In this document: positions 18,609 to 30,989 of the stretch, piece after piece
Layout of the letters: each line of letters starts with the position of its first letter
Numbering within the stretch: position 1 is the stretch's first letter
DNA from: Modestobacter sp. VKM Ac-2986
Lineage (GTDB): Bacteria; Actinomycetota; Actinomycetes; Mycobacteriales; Geodermatophilaceae
DNA: 64,000 nucleotides
Direction: 5' to 3'
Assembly (NCBI RefSeq): GCF_026967795.1
Contig: NZ_JAPVBH010000003.1
Location: 615,793-679,792 of the forward strand
Made by a program: the position numbers and the translations under genes
Notes under the pieces: generated by a model
What the model saw: the letters and a program-made list of their open reading frames with translations, nothing else
What the model was told of the DNA's origin: nothing
The model's database searches: none

Positions 18609-19361
18609 TCAGCTGCCGAGCGTACGGAGCCGGCGCACCTGGGCGGCCCGCTCGGCCGCGTCCTGCTCCGCCGGGCTGTCGTGCACCGCCGACCGCAGCA
18701 GCGCGAGGGTCTCCCGGGCGGCGCCGGGGTCGGGGGCCAGCAGCGCGGCGGTGAGGTCGGCGACCGCGGCGTCGAGCCGGTCGGCCGGGACGGCGCTGGT
18801 CGCCAGGCCCAGCGCGACGGCCTCCGCCGCACCGACGGGCCGGCCGGTCAGGCACAGCTCGACCGCCCGGGCGTACCCGACGAGCCCGACCAGCGAGCTG
18901 GTGCCGGTCAGGTCCGGGACGAGACCGAGGGTGGTCTCGGGCAGCCGGAGCTGGAGGTCCTCGGCGACCACCCGCAGGTCGCAGGCCAGCGCGAGCTGCG
19001 CCCCGGCACCGACGGCGTGCCCCTGCACGGCGGCGACCGAGACGACGCCCGGTGCGCGCAGCCAGCGGAAGGCGGCCTGCCAGCCGCGGATCCGCTCCTC
19101 GGCCTGGTCGGCCGGCAGTGCGGTCAGCTCCGCGGCCAGGCCGGGCAGCACGGAGCGGTCGAGCCCGGCGGAGAAGGAGCGGCCCTCGCCGCGGACGACG
19201 ACGACCCGTACGCCGTCGTCCAGCTGTCCACCGATCGCACGCAGCGCCGACCAGGTGGCCGGCGTCTGCGCGTTGAGCTGGCCGGGCCGGACGAGGCTGA
19301 CGGTGAGGACGGCGCCCGTTCGCGCCGCCCGCACCCACCCCTCGTCCGGCTGACCGGTCAC
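18609..19361 (-). CDS. enoyl-CoA hydratase/isomerase family protein
   Basis: The product is 250 residues. The GTG at 19361 overlaps the stop of the HTH gene (GTGA), implying coupling. The crotonase fold is visible: the first oxyanion-hole motif lies in GEGRSFSAGLD, the second in VQGHAVGAGAQLALACDLRV, and LPETTLGLVPDLTG follows as usual. The family hydrates or isomerises enoyl-CoA thioesters. In M. tuberculosis the equivalent position near an ABC-F gene, a small HTH gene and acn holds echA12 (from memory). Substrate is unknown. Confidence 0.85.
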   Translation of the reverse strand: MTGQPDEGWVRAARTGAVLTVSLVRPGQLNAQTPATWSALRAIGGQLDDGVRVVVVRGEGRSFSAGLDRSVLPGLAAELTALPADQAEERIRGWQAAFRWLRAPGVVSVAAVQGHAVGAGAQLALACDLRVVAEDLQLRLPETTLGLVPDLTGTSSLVGLVGYARAVELCLTGRPVGAAEAVALGLATSAVPADRLDAAVADLTAALLAPDPGAARETLALLRSAVHDSPAEQDAAERAAQVRRLRTLGS

Positions 19362-19588
19362 GCGGACTTCTTGGCGTTCCTGTTCGCTCCGCCGCGGCCC
19401 CGGAGCGAGGCCCCCGACTCCGACAGCAACCGGTGCACGAACCCGTAGGAGCGGTTGGTCGAGGTCGCCAGCGAGCGGATGCTCTCGCCCCCGGCGTACC
19501 GCTCCCGCAGCTCGTCGGCGAGCGAGCTCCTGTCGTCGCCGGTGATCCGCTTGCCCTTGCTCAGGTCTGCAGTGTTCGAGTCGGCCAT
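19358..19588 (-). CDS. small helix-turn-helix protein (Rv1473A type)
   Basis: The product is 76 residues; the ATG has GGAGGGGAG immediately upstream. The body is a helix-turn-helix with AGGESIRSLATSTNRSYGF and a basic tail (LRGRGGANRNAKKSA). This is the actinobacterial small regulator family in which ESIR..A..T.RSYGFVHR is the recognisable core. It is probably a DNA-binding regulator; the targets are unknown but the stop-start overlap with the hydratase suggests a shared circuit. Confidence 0.8.
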   Translation of the reverse strand: MADSNTADLSKGKRITGDDRSSLADELRERYAGGESIRSLATSTNRSYGFVHRLLSESGASLRGRGGANRNAKKSA

Positions 19589-19762
19589 GACTCCCCTCCG
19601 TGTCAGGGGCATGACGGCTTGCACCGACGGCTGCCCGCTGTTCCCCCGGCGCCACGGTCCCACTGACCCGGCGTCCTGCTGGCCATGATCACCCAGCATC
19701 GGAGGTGCGGCCACCGCAACAAGACCGTGCACAGCCGGACCGCCCAGCGGCCCCACGGCCCC

Positions 19763-19818
19763 GGCCCCGCTGCAGGGCCCCGCGCCGCGCGGAGCGTGGC
19801 GTGGGGGGCAGCGGGGTC
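19763..19818 (-). terminator. AAGGACCCC-type terminator after the ABC-F gene
   Basis: On the minus strand, CGAAGGACCCC follows the stop. Its CCCCGCTGC arm pairs with GCAGCGGGG, with a further ~9-bp inner stem. This is one of five related elements in the window (see findings). Confidence 0.75.
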
Positions 19819-19823
19819 CTTCG

Positions 19824-21425
<1,602 letters not shown>

Positions 21426-21470
21426 TGACCCCAGGATAGGCGTCCCGGGGCGGGAGCTCGACCCCTTTCG

Positions 21471-21492
21471 CAGGTGACGTCCACGTCACCTG
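21471..21492. promoter_or_regulatory. 22-bp palindrome in divergent promoter region
   Basis: Two perfect 10-bp arms (CAGGTGACGT and its complement) are separated by CC, between the divergent ABC-F and membrane-protein genes, 46 bases upstream of the ABC-F start and 60 before the other. A dimeric regulator is a plausible binder; a small hairpin is the alternative. Confidence 0.5.
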
Positions 21493-21552
21493 GCGGACGA
21501 CGGGCTGTGGACACCGCCCCCGGGGACGCCCCGGACCGGCCAGGATGCCGCC

Positions 21553-23703
21553 ATGGTCTCGCCCCGCACCCTCCCGCAGCTGCCGTGCCCGGTCTGCGGG
21601 ACACCGGTGGTGGACTCGGGCGCGGCGCCCTGCCCGGCCTGCGGGCTGCCCGCCGCCGGCCGGGCCGCGCACGTCGTCGGCCGGATCACCGCCACGCTCA
21701 CCGAGCTCGCCCGTGACCGCGAGGCGCTGCTGGTGACCCTGCGCGCGGCAGCCCCCGGGGCGGCCGCCACCGCTCCCCCGCCGGTCGCCGTCCCGGTGCC
21801 GCCCCCGCCCGCGCCATCGGCCGAGCCGGTCGCCGCCGCCGTCCGGCCCTGGCACCCCCTCCCCCCACCGGACCGGACGCCGCCCCCGCCACGGCGCCGG
21901 CTCAGCCCGCAGCAGGTGCTGCTGGGCCTGGGCGCGCTGCTGGTGGTCGCCGGCGCCCTGGCGTTCGTCGCGCTGGGCTGGACGCGCTTCGGGCTGGTCT
22001 TCCAGGCCACCGTGATGCTCACCGGCACGGCGGCGGCCTGCGCGGCGTCGGCGTTCGCCGCCCGGCGCGGCCTGCGGGCCACCGAGGAGGCACTGGCCGC
22101 CGCGGGCGCCGCCCTGCTGGCCGTCGACCTGGGCGCCGCCCGGGCCCGCGGCCTGCTCGGGCTGGACGAGGTGGGCCTCCGGACCTGGACGGCGGTCTCC
22201 TGCCTGGTCCTCGTCGCGGTGGCCCTGGGCCTGGGCCGGCTGACCCGCAGCACCCTCACCTGGCCGCTGGCCGCCCTGCTCGCCCTCCAGCCGGTCCCGG
22301 TCCTGCTGCTCCCCGGCGACGCGCCGGCCGGGCCGGCCGGGGTGGCGGTCGTCCTGGGCCTCGCGGCGGCCGACCTGGCGCTGGTGCTCACCCTGCGGCC
22401 CGCCCTGCGCCCGGTCGCCCGGGTGCTGGCGGTGCTGTGGGCCGCCGTCGGGGTGACGGGTGGCGTGCTGCTGGGCCAGGGCGGTTCGGCTCCCGAGGCG
22501 TGGACCGCGACCGCCCTGCTGACCGCCGCCGCTGCGGTGGCCGTGCCGGCCCTGCGCGACCCGCGGGTGACCGGCCGGCCGCTGCCCGCCCGGGCCGTCG
22601 CGCTGGCGTCCGGCGCGGTCGTCGGCCTCTCGCTGGGCCAGTCGCTGGGGCTCAGCGGCCCGGGCGGACCGGTGCTGGGCGGCGTGCTGGCCCTCCTCCT
22701 GAGCACGGCCGGCGTCCTGCTGGCGGGACCGCAGGCGGTGCGGGGCCCGCACCCGGTGGTGCTGCGTGCGCTGGGGGGCGCCGCGGTCGCACTGGCCGTC
22801 GTCGCCGGCCAGCAGCTGCTGGACGCCGGACGGTACGGGCCGCTGGCGCTGCTGGTGCTCGCCGCGACGCTGCCGGCCGCCCTGGCCGCCGTCCGGGTGC
22901 CGGTGCTGCGCAGCGGGGCCACCGGGCTCGCGCTGTTGGCACCGGCAGCCGGGGCACTGCTGGCCCGGGAGGGTGGGCTGCTGTCCGCGACGACCGCCGG
23001 CCTGCTGGTCGCCCTGGTCGGCGCCGCCGGGTTCGCCGTGGCCACCGGGCGGGCCGCCGCGCCGGAGGAGCAGGTCGCCGCGGCCGCCGGGGCCGTGGCC
23101 GGGGCGGTCGCCGGCCTCACCACCAGCGCGGACGCCGCCTGGGGGCAGGTCGGGCTGCAGCTGGGCGTCGTCGGCGTCGCCGCCGGGTGCTACGCCGTGG
23201 TGGCCGGCCGGCGTCCGGTGGGGCTGCTCGCGGTCGCCGACCTGGTGCTGGCGTCCTGGATCGCGGTCGGCGGCGCCGGGGTCGAGACCCCGGAGGCCTA
23301 CACGCTGCCGGCCGCGGCCGGGCTGCTGGTCGCCGTGCTCCCCCGGCTGCGGGCGCGCGGCCCATCGTGGGCGGCCGAGGGCCCCGCGGTGGCCGTCGCG
23401 CTGGCCCCCTCAGCGTTCGCCGTCGTCGCCGCCCCGACCGCACTGCGGCTGGTGCTCGTCGTCGCCGCGGCCGTCGCGCTGGTCGTGCTCGGCACGCTCA
23501 CGCACCGGCAGGCGCCGTTCGTGGTGGGCGCCGGGGCGCTGGCCTTCGTCGTCGTCGCCCGGCTGGGGCCCTACGCCCCGCTGCTGCCGCGCTGGCTGAC
23601 CCTCGCCGCGGCAGGGCTGGTGCTGCTCGTGCTGGGTGCCACCTACGAGCGGCGGCGCCAGCAGGCCCGGGAGGCGGTCGCCTGGGTGGCCCAGATGGGC
23701 TGA
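21553..23703 (+). CDS. polytopic membrane protein with N-terminal zinc ribbon
   Basis: The product is 716 residues. The N-terminus has a double CxxC pair, CPVCGTP (about 12-18) and CPACGLP (about 27-33), like a zinc ribbon. A helical stretch and a long Pro-rich linker lead to about 17-18 consecutive hydrophobic segments from residue ~120 to the C-terminus. Conserved-looking words include ETPEAYTLPAAAG and HRQAPFVVGAGAL, shared with the next gene. It resembles the SCO7613-type actinobacterial membrane proteins of unknown function. No catalytic residues stand out. The downstream paralogue lacks the zinc ribbon. Confidence 0.8.
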   Translation: MVSPRTLPQLPCPVCGTPVVDSGAAPCPACGLPAAGRAAHVVGRITATLTELARDREALLVTLRAAAPGAAATAPPPVAVPVPPPPAPSAEPVAAAVRPWHPLPPPDRTPPPPRRRLSPQQVLLGLGALLVVAGALAFVALGWTRFGLVFQATVMLTGTAAACAASAFAARRGLRATEEALAAAGAALLAVDLGAARARGLLGLDEVGLRTWTAVSCLVLVAVALGLGRLTRSTLTWPLAALLALQPVPVLLLPGDAPAGPAGVAVVLGLAAADLALVLTLRPALRPVARVLAVLWAAVGVTGGVLLGQGGSAPEAWTATALLTAAAAVAVPALRDPRVTGRPLPARAVALASGAVVGLSLGQSLGLSGPGGPVLGGVLALLLSTAGVLLAGPQAVRGPHPVVLRALGGAAVALAVVAGQQLLDAGRYGPLALLVLAATLPAALAAVRVPVLRSGATGLALLAPAAGALLAREGGLLSATTAGLLVALVGAAGFAVATGRAAAPEEQVAAAAGAVAGAVAGLTTSADAAWGQVGLQLGVVGVAAGCYAVVAGRRPVGLLAVADLVLASWIAVGGAGVETPEAYTLPAAAGLLVAVLPRLRARGPSWAAEGPAVAVALAPSAFAVVAAPTALRLVLVVAAAVALVVLGTLTHRQAPFVVGAGALAFVVVARLGPYAPLLPRWLTLAAAGLVLLVLGATYERRRQQAREAVAWVAQMG

Positions 23704-23707
23704 GCGG

Positions 23708-23735
23708 CGGGCGGGCCGGGCACGACGCCCGCCCG
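23708..23735 (+). terminator. hairpin between the two membrane genes
   Basis: CGGGCGGGC and GCCCGCCCG form a 9-bp stem with a 10-base loop five bases after the first membrane gene's stop. A TAGCGT at 23736-23741 directly after it could be a -10 for the second gene. Confidence 0.55.
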
Positions 23736-23741
23736 TAGCGT
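23736..23741 (+). promoter_or_regulatory. candidate -10 (TAGCGT) for second membrane gene
   Basis: TAGCGT fits TANNNT, 34 bases before the GTG at 23775. No -35 is clear because the preceding hairpin occupies the place. Confidence 0.3.
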
Positions 23742-23774
23742 GGTCGGCCAGGCCGACGGCGGAGGAGGTGCGCG

Positions 23775-25580
23775 GTGACCGGGGACCCCGAGGTGGTCTA
23801 CCCGCCTCCGGTGGGCGCCCCGTACGTGCCGCCGCCGGCTGCCCCGGAGTCCGACGGCCTGGGCCCGGTGAGCCCGCAGCAGGTGCTGCTGACCACGGGC
23901 GCGGTCGCGCTGACCGCGGCCGGTGCGGCCTCGCTCGCCGCGGTCGGCCGTCCGCTGGGGCAGCTGCTGCTCGCCGCGCTGGCGGTCGGCACCGCGCTCG
24001 CGTCGTGGACGGCCGGCCGGCGAGGGCTGCGCACCAGCGAGGAGACCCTGGCCGCGTCCGCCGTCGTGCTGGCCGGGGTGTGCGCCTGGTCGGCCGGCAG
24101 CTCGGCGGGCAGCCGGGCGCTGCTGCTGGGCGGGCTGGCCGCCGTGCTGCTGCTGGCCGGGCTGCTCGCCCGCACCGCGTCCGCCTGGCCGATCGGGTCG
24201 TGGCTGGTCGCGCAGCTGGCGGTGCTCGCCGTGCTGACCGGGCACGGGTGGGACGGCGACCTGGTGCTCGGCACGGCGGTCGCCGGGCTGCTGGTGGCCC
24301 GGGTCGCCCGCCGCCCGGTGGCGGAGGTCGCGCTGGCCACGACCGCCCCCTGGTGGGTGGCCGGGGTCGCCGCCGGTGCGCTCCGGGTGTGGACGACGAC
24401 GGCCCCCGGCACCGCGGCGCTGCTGGTCGCCGCCGCCGCGGCCCTGGCCCTGGTGCGCTCGCGGCGCGGCCTGCGGGCGGTGCTCGGGCCGCGGCCGCTG
24501 GTGCCGGTGGTGTCCGGGATCGTCGCCGGCACCGGCATCGCCGGGGCCCTGCAGGGCAGCGGCGTGGCCGGCACGCCCGCCGCGGGCTACCTCGGCCTGG
24601 CCGTCGCCGCCGCGGTGGCCGCCCGCGCCGACCCGGGGCCGCAGGGGCTGGCCCGGCCGGTCGGGCTGGCGCTGGCCAGCACCTGCACCGCGCTGTCGGC
24701 GGGCCAGCTGCTGCTGGAGGGCCGGTGGACGGCGCTCGGGCTGTTGCTGATGGCCGCCGCCGTCCCGGCGGTGCTGGTCGCCGCCCGGCAGCCGGCCGAC
24801 CGCCCCGGTGCGCTGCCCGTCGCGGTGGGCTGCCTGGCCGCGGCCGCGCTGTTCCTCGAGGCCGACGGCGCTGCCGCGCCCGGGCGCACCGGGGTCGAGC
24901 TGCTGGTGCTGGCGGTGGTGGCGCTGGGCGCCGCGTCGCTGGAACGGCACTCCCGGTCGGAGGTGCCGCTCGCGCTGTCCGCGGCCGGGGTCGGCGTGCT
25001 CGCCGTGGTCCACCTGGGGTGGGGTGGACACCTGCTGGCCGCAGCCGGCGGGCTCGCGGTGCTGGGCGCGGCCCTCACCGGGTACGCGGCGCGGACCGGC
25101 CGCACCCCGGCCCGGGCCGGCGGGTGCACCGCGCTGGTCGCGGCGGCCTGGCTGGCGGCCGCGGACGCCGGCACGGACCTGCCGGAGGCCTACACGCTGC
25201 CGGCCGCGGCGGTGCTGCTGCTCTACGCCGGACGGTCGCTGGCCACCGAGCGGTCGTGGCCAGCGTGGGGGCCGGCGCTGGTGACCGGGTTCGCGCCGTC
25301 GGTGACCCTGGCGGTGCTCGACGACGGCCTGCTCCGACTGGTGCTCGTCGTGGCGGCCGCGGCGCTGACGATGACGCTGGCGAGCCGGTCGGACGTGCGG
25401 GCGCCGTTCGTGGTGGGTGCGGTGTCGGTGGTGACCGTGGCGCTCGGGCGGCTGGCGGTGACGCTGCCCTTCCCCGGGCTGCTGGCCGTGCTGGTCGCCG
25501 GGGTCGTGCTGCTGGCCGTCGGCGCACGGTATGAGACCCGACGCCGCAAGGCCGCCCCTCGGGTCGCTGACATGCGCTAA
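23775..25580 (+). CDS. polytopic membrane protein, paralogue of the upstream gene
   Basis: The product is 601 residues. The GTG has GGAGGAGG six bases upstream. A ~30-residue Pro-rich N-terminus is followed by the words SPQQVLLTTGA (compare LSPQQVLLGLGA in the upstream protein), about 16 hydrophobic segments, LPEAYTLPAAAV and RAPFVVGAVSV near the C-terminus, and an arginine-rich end. It lacks the zinc ribbon. Tandem duplication followed by loss of the N-terminal module is the simplest reading. Function unknown; transport, lipid or cell-wall precursor handling are possible but unsupported. Confidence 0.75.
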   Translation: MTGDPEVVYPPPVGAPYVPPPAAPESDGLGPVSPQQVLLTTGAVALTAAGAASLAAVGRPLGQLLLAALAVGTALASWTAGRRGLRTSEETLAASAVVLAGVCAWSAGSSAGSRALLLGGLAAVLLLAGLLARTASAWPIGSWLVAQLAVLAVLTGHGWDGDLVLGTAVAGLLVARVARRPVAEVALATTAPWWVAGVAAGALRVWTTTAPGTAALLVAAAAALALVRSRRGLRAVLGPRPLVPVVSGIVAGTGIAGALQGSGVAGTPAAGYLGLAVAAAVAARADPGPQGLARPVGLALASTCTALSAGQLLLEGRWTALGLLLMAAAVPAVLVAARQPADRPGALPVAVGCLAAAALFLEADGAAAPGRTGVELLVLAVVALGAASLERHSRSEVPLALSAAGVGVLAVVHLGWGGHLLAAAGGLAVLGAALTGYAARTGRTPARAGGCTALVAAAWLAAADAGTDLPEAYTLPAAAVLLLYAGRSLATERSWPAWGPALVTGFAPSVTLAVLDDGLLRLVLVVAAAALTMTLASRSDVRAPFVVGAVSVVTVALGRLAVTLPFPGLLAVLVAGVVLLAVGARYETRRRKAAPRVADMR

Positions 25581-25583
25581 TGC

Positions 25584-25615
25584 CGGCTCGCTACAGCCAC
25601 TGCACTCACGAGCCG
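25584..25615. terminator. hairpin between convergent genes
   Basis: CGGCTCG and CGAGCCG form a 7-bp stem around an 18-base loop between the convergent membrane-protein and GNAT genes; it overlaps the GNAT stop. Confidence 0.4.
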
Positions 25616-26163
25616 AAGAGCACCTCGGCACCGACCGGTCGCCAGCCGGCGGCCAGGAAGGCGCGCAGCGAGGCCACGTTGGCCGGGGCGACCTGCGCCC
25701 ACAGCGGTGCCGGCTCCGGCAGCAGCGCCCGAGCGGTCACGGCCAGCGCGGTCCCCAGTCCCCTGCCCCGGGCGGCCGGGTCGACCTCGATGCCGGCCTC
25801 CCAGCGGCCGGCGACCCCGCGACCGAGGACGAGGAGCGCCGATCCGTCGGGCGTCGTCCAGGTGCGCACGTCGGTGCGGTGCCGATGAGCGCGCTGCACC
25901 CGCGGGTGCTCCGCCACCTCGGCCGGCACGAGCGTCACCCCGGGCCGCTCGGGCGCGGGCGGGGCCACCAGGACGGCGTCCAGCACGCCCGGCTCGACGC
26001 CCACCCGGTCGGCGAGCGCGGTGAGGAACCGGGCGCCGAGCGGTGCGGCGACCGGGTCGTGCGCGACCTGGGCGCGCACCCACGCCGGGTCGACGTCGGC
26101 GGCCACCACGTGCCAGGCGGTGCCCCCGACGACGAGTGCCGGCGCCCCGAGGGGCGCCGGCAC
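25606..26163 (-). CDS. GNAT-family N-acetyltransferase-like protein
   Basis: The product is 185 residues from a GTG with only a weak ribosome-binding site. The C-terminal half has the GNAT acetyl-CoA motif VDPAARGRGLGTAL followed by a helix and the ANVASLRAFLAAGW segment typical of motif B. The N-terminal half (about 90 residues) is a non-GNAT extension (VVGGTAWHVVAADVDPAWV). Acetyl-group acceptor unknown. It sits between the suf operon end and the convergent membrane genes. Confidence 0.7.
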   Translation of the reverse strand: MPAPLGAPALVVGGTAWHVVAADVDPAWVRAQVAHDPVAAPLGARFLTALADRVGVEPGVLDAVLVAPPAPERPGVTLVPAEVAEHPRVQRAHRHRTDVRTWTTPDGSALLVLGRGVAGRWEAGIEVDPAARGRGLGTALAVTARALLPEPAPLWAQVAPANVASLRAFLAAGWRPVGAEVLFGS

Positions 26164-26238
26164 GGTCGTGACACTCGCATCGGCCGCCGGGGTCTACCCC
26201 GCGGCCAGCCCCGCCAGCAGTGCGGCGAGGTGGTCCAA

Positions 26239-26604
26239 CTAGACCCGGAACCCGAGGGCGCGCAGCTGCTCGCGGCCGTCGTCGGTGATCTTGTCCGGGC
26301 CCCACGGCGGCATCCAGACCCAGTTGATCCGGATGTCCTCGACCAGGCCGGGGCCGGTGAGGGCCTGGCGGGCCTGGTCCTCGATGACGTCGGTCAGCGG
26401 GCAGGCCGCCGAGGTCAGCGTCATGTCCAGGATGGCCACGTTGGCCTCGGTGTCCACGTCGATGCCGTAGACGAGGCCGAGGTCGACGACGTTGACGCCG
26501 AGCTCGGGGTCGACGACGTCGCGCATGGCCTCCTCGACGTCCTCCAGCAGCGCGGACTTGCCGCCGTACAGGCCACCGTCGGGGGTGGTGGTGGGCTCGG
26601 TCAT
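26239..26604 (-). CDS. sufT: SufT/MIP18-family Fe-S assembly protein
   Basis: The product is 121 residues of the DUF59/MIP18 family. It shows VDPELGVNVVDLGLVYGI and the conserved cysteine in LTSAACPLTDVIEDQ. SufT proteins help maturation of Fe-S proteins, mainly under high demand. The ATG is two bases downstream of the sufU stop, so it ends the suf operon. No terminator was clear before the next gene. Confidence 0.9.
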   Translation of the reverse strand: MTEPTTTPDGGLYGGKSALLEDVEEAMRDVVDPELGVNVVDLGLVYGIDVDTEANVAILDMTLTSAACPLTDVIEDQARQALTGPGLVEDIRINWVWMPPWGPDKITDDGREQLRALGFRV

Positions 26605-26605
26605 G

Positions 26606-27066
26606 TCAGTTCGCTCCAGTGGTGGTCGAGAGTGCGCGGGCGCTCGCGTCCTTAAGCGCCATCCAGCTCATCAGGGCGCACTTCACGCGGGCCGGGTACT
26701 TGCTGACCCCGGCGAACGCGATGGCGTCCTCGAGCTCGTCCTCGAGCGTCTCGGCCACGGCCGCGTCGCCCTTGCTCTGCATCAGCGTCATGAAGTGCTC
26801 GCCGGTGCCCAGCGCCTCGGTCACGCTCTTGCCGATGACGAGGTCGTACATCGCCGACACCGAGGCCTGGCTGATCGAGCAGCCCTGCCCCTCGTAGGAG
26901 ACGTCGGCGATGGTGTCGCCGTCCAGGTGCACCCGCATGGTGACCTCGTCACCGCACGTGGGGTTGACGTGGTGCACCTCGGCCTCGAACGGGTCGCGGA
27001 GTCCGCGCCCGTGGGGGTTCCGGTAGTGGTCCAGGATGATGTCCTGGTACATCGACTGCAGCTGCA

Positions 27067-27067
<1 letters not shown>
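26606..27067 (-). CDS. sufU: SufU zinc-dependent sulfur-transfer protein
   Basis: The product is 153 residues. The ATG overlaps the sufS stop by one base (TGATG). The three Cys and one Asp of zinc-binding SufU are present: Cys38 and Asp40 (NPTCGDEV), Cys63 (GQGCSISQAS) and Cys130 (ARVKCALMSW). SufU accepts the persulfide sulfur from SufS and passes it to SufB/C/D. It lacks a C-terminal NFU domain, as in firmicutes and actinobacteria. Confidence 0.92.
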
Positions 27068-29249
<2,182 letters not shown>

Positions 29250-29262
29250 GGGGTTCTCGCTC

Positions 29263-29607
29263 TCAGGATGCGGCCGCGGCGAGGGGGGCGGCGACGTCGA
29301 CGAGGACGTCGTCACCCTCCACCCGGACCGGGTAGACGGGGACCGGCTTGTTCGCCGGGAGGTTGGTGGGGGCACCGGTCCGCAGGTCGAAGCAGGACCC
29401 GTGCAGCGCGCACTCGATCGTGGGGGCGCCGTCGACCTCGTCGACATCGCCGTCGGTCAGCGGGAAGTCGGCGTGGGAGCAGACGTCCTGGAGGGCGTAG
29501 AAGTCGCCGTCGAACTGGACGACCGCGACGTCGACGTCGTCCAGCTCGATGCGCAGCGCGCCGTCCTCGGGGACCTCGGAGACGGCGCAGACGCGCTCGA
29601 AGGCCAT
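29263..29607 (-). CDS. Rieske-type ferredoxin in the suf operon
   Basis: The product is 114 residues. The two Rieske boxes are CSHADFPL (Cys43, His45) and CALHGSCFDL (Cys66, His69), which bind a [2Fe-2S] cluster through two Cys and two His. The ATG shares one base with the sufD stop. A Rieske gene between sufD and sufC is common in actinobacteria; it may be an electron donor or an Fe-S client used in assembly. Annotated elsewhere as dioxygenase ferredoxin subunit, but no oxygenase is nearby. Confidence 0.88.
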   Translation of the reverse strand: MAFERVCAVSEVPEDGALRIELDDVDVAVVQFDGDFYALQDVCSHADFPLTDGDVDEVDGAPTIECALHGSCFDLRTGAPTNLPANKPVPVYPVRVEGDDVLVDVAAPLAAAAS

Positions 29608-30989
29608 CAGCCGACCTCGACCGGCTGCTCGTCGAGCTCCGGGAGCGCACCGAGGCGGACCTCGATGGTGCGCATCAGCCGGTCCTGCAGCTCCGGGATG
29701 CCGATGTGCTGGACGACGTCGGCGAAGAAGCCGCGGACGACCAGGCGGCGGGCGGTCTCGGCGTCGATGCCACGGGAGCAGAGGTAGAACAGCTGCTCGT
29801 CGTCGAACCGGCCGGTGGCGCTGGCGTGGCCGGCGCTGACGATCTCACCGGTCTCGATCTCCAGGTTGGGCACCGAGTCGGCGCGGGCGCCGTCGGTGAG
29901 CACCAGGTTGCGGTTGAGCTCGTAGGTCTCGGTGCCGGTCGCGGCCGGACGGATCCGGACGTCGCCGATCCACACGCTGTGCGCCTGCTCGCCCTGCAGC
30001 GCGCCCTTGTAGACGACGTTGCTGCGGCAGTTGGGCGTGGCGTGGTCGACCCAGAGCCGGTGCTCCTGGTGCTGGGTCTCGTCGGCGAAGTACAGGCCGT
30101 AGAGGTCGGCCTGGCCACCGGTGCCGGTGTAGGACACGTTGCTGACCAGCCGGACGAGGTCACCGCCCAGGGTCACCACGATCTGCTTGAGGCTGGCGTC
30201 CCGGCCGACGACGGAGTCGTACTGCCCGCCGTGCACGGTGCCCGGTGCCCACTCTTGCACCGAGACGACGGTCAGCTGCGCACCGTCGCCGAGCAGGAAG
30301 GCCGCCCCACCGGAGTACTTGGCCAGGCCGGCGTGGTCCAGGACGACGGTCGCCTGCGCGAACGCCCCGACCTCGACGACCAGCTGGCCCCACACGACGT
30401 CCTCGGCGCCGGTGCCGGACAGCCGCAGGGTGACCGGGCGGTCGAGCACGGCCTCCTTGGCGATCCGGAGCACCGTGGCGCCGTTGCTGCGCTGGCGGGT
30501 GAGTGCGGCGAGCCGGTCGACCGGCTCGGGCAGGCCCTTGAGCAGCGGGTCGCCGGCCTCGACCGAGGTGAGCACCGCGCCCTCGGGGAGGTCGCTCTCC
30601 ACCTGCAGCCGCGCGTCGGACGGCGCGCCGTCCAGCAGCTGGCGCGCCCGGCGCAGCGGGGTGAACCGCCACTCCTCCTCCCGGCCCGTGGGCTTGGGGA
30701 AGGCGTCGGGGTCGGTGGAGGTGAAGCGCTCCGCGGGAGAGCCGGTGGGCACCGGCTGCCCGGTGAGCACCGGGCCGCCGTGCGAGTGCGCCCCGGGGGG
30801 CGTGTCGCCGGCGGACCCGGTGGCCGTCGCGGGGGTGGTCGGCGGACCGGCCTGGGCGCCCACGCCGGGAGCGAACAGCTCCGCGGCGAGGGCGGCCTTC
30901 TCCTCGTGCGCCAGCTCGGCGGTGCTCAGGTCCGCGGTGTCGAGCTCTGCGGTGTTGCTCGTGTCGTTGCTCGTGTCGTTGCTCGACAT
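29607..30989 (-). CDS. sufD: Fe-S assembly scaffold protein SufD
   Basis: The product is 460 residues. The ATG overlaps the sufB stop (TGATG). The C-terminal right-handed beta-helix region has HATPNCRSNVVYKGAL and the end FYLCSRGIDAETARRLVVRGFF, matching SufD. The first ~80 residues are low complexity, starting with two SNDT repeats, and precede REEEWRFTPL. SufD forms the SufBC2D scaffold on which Fe-S clusters are made. Confidence 0.93.
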   Translation of the reverse strand: MSSNDTSNDTSNTAELDTADLSTAELAHEEKAALAAELFAPGVGAQAGPPTTPATATGSAGDTPPGAHSHGGPVLTGQPVPTGSPAERFTSTDPDAFPKPTGREEEWRFTPLRRARQLLDGAPSDARLQVESDLPEGAVLTSVEAGDPLLKGLPEPVDRLAALTRQRSNGATVLRIAKEAVLDRPVTLRLSGTGAEDVVWGQLVVEVGAFAQATVVLDHAGLAKYSGGAAFLLGDGAQLTVVSVQEWAPGTVHGGQYDSVVGRDASLKQIVVTLGGDLVRLVSNVSYTGTGGQADLYGLYFADETQHQEHRLWVDHATPNCRSNVVYKGALQGEQAHSVWIGDVRIRPAATGTETYELNRNLVLTDGARADSVPNLEIETGEIVSAGHASATGRFDDEQLFYLCSRGIDAETARRLVVRGFFADVVQHIGIPELQDRLMRTIEVRLGALPELDEQPVEVG

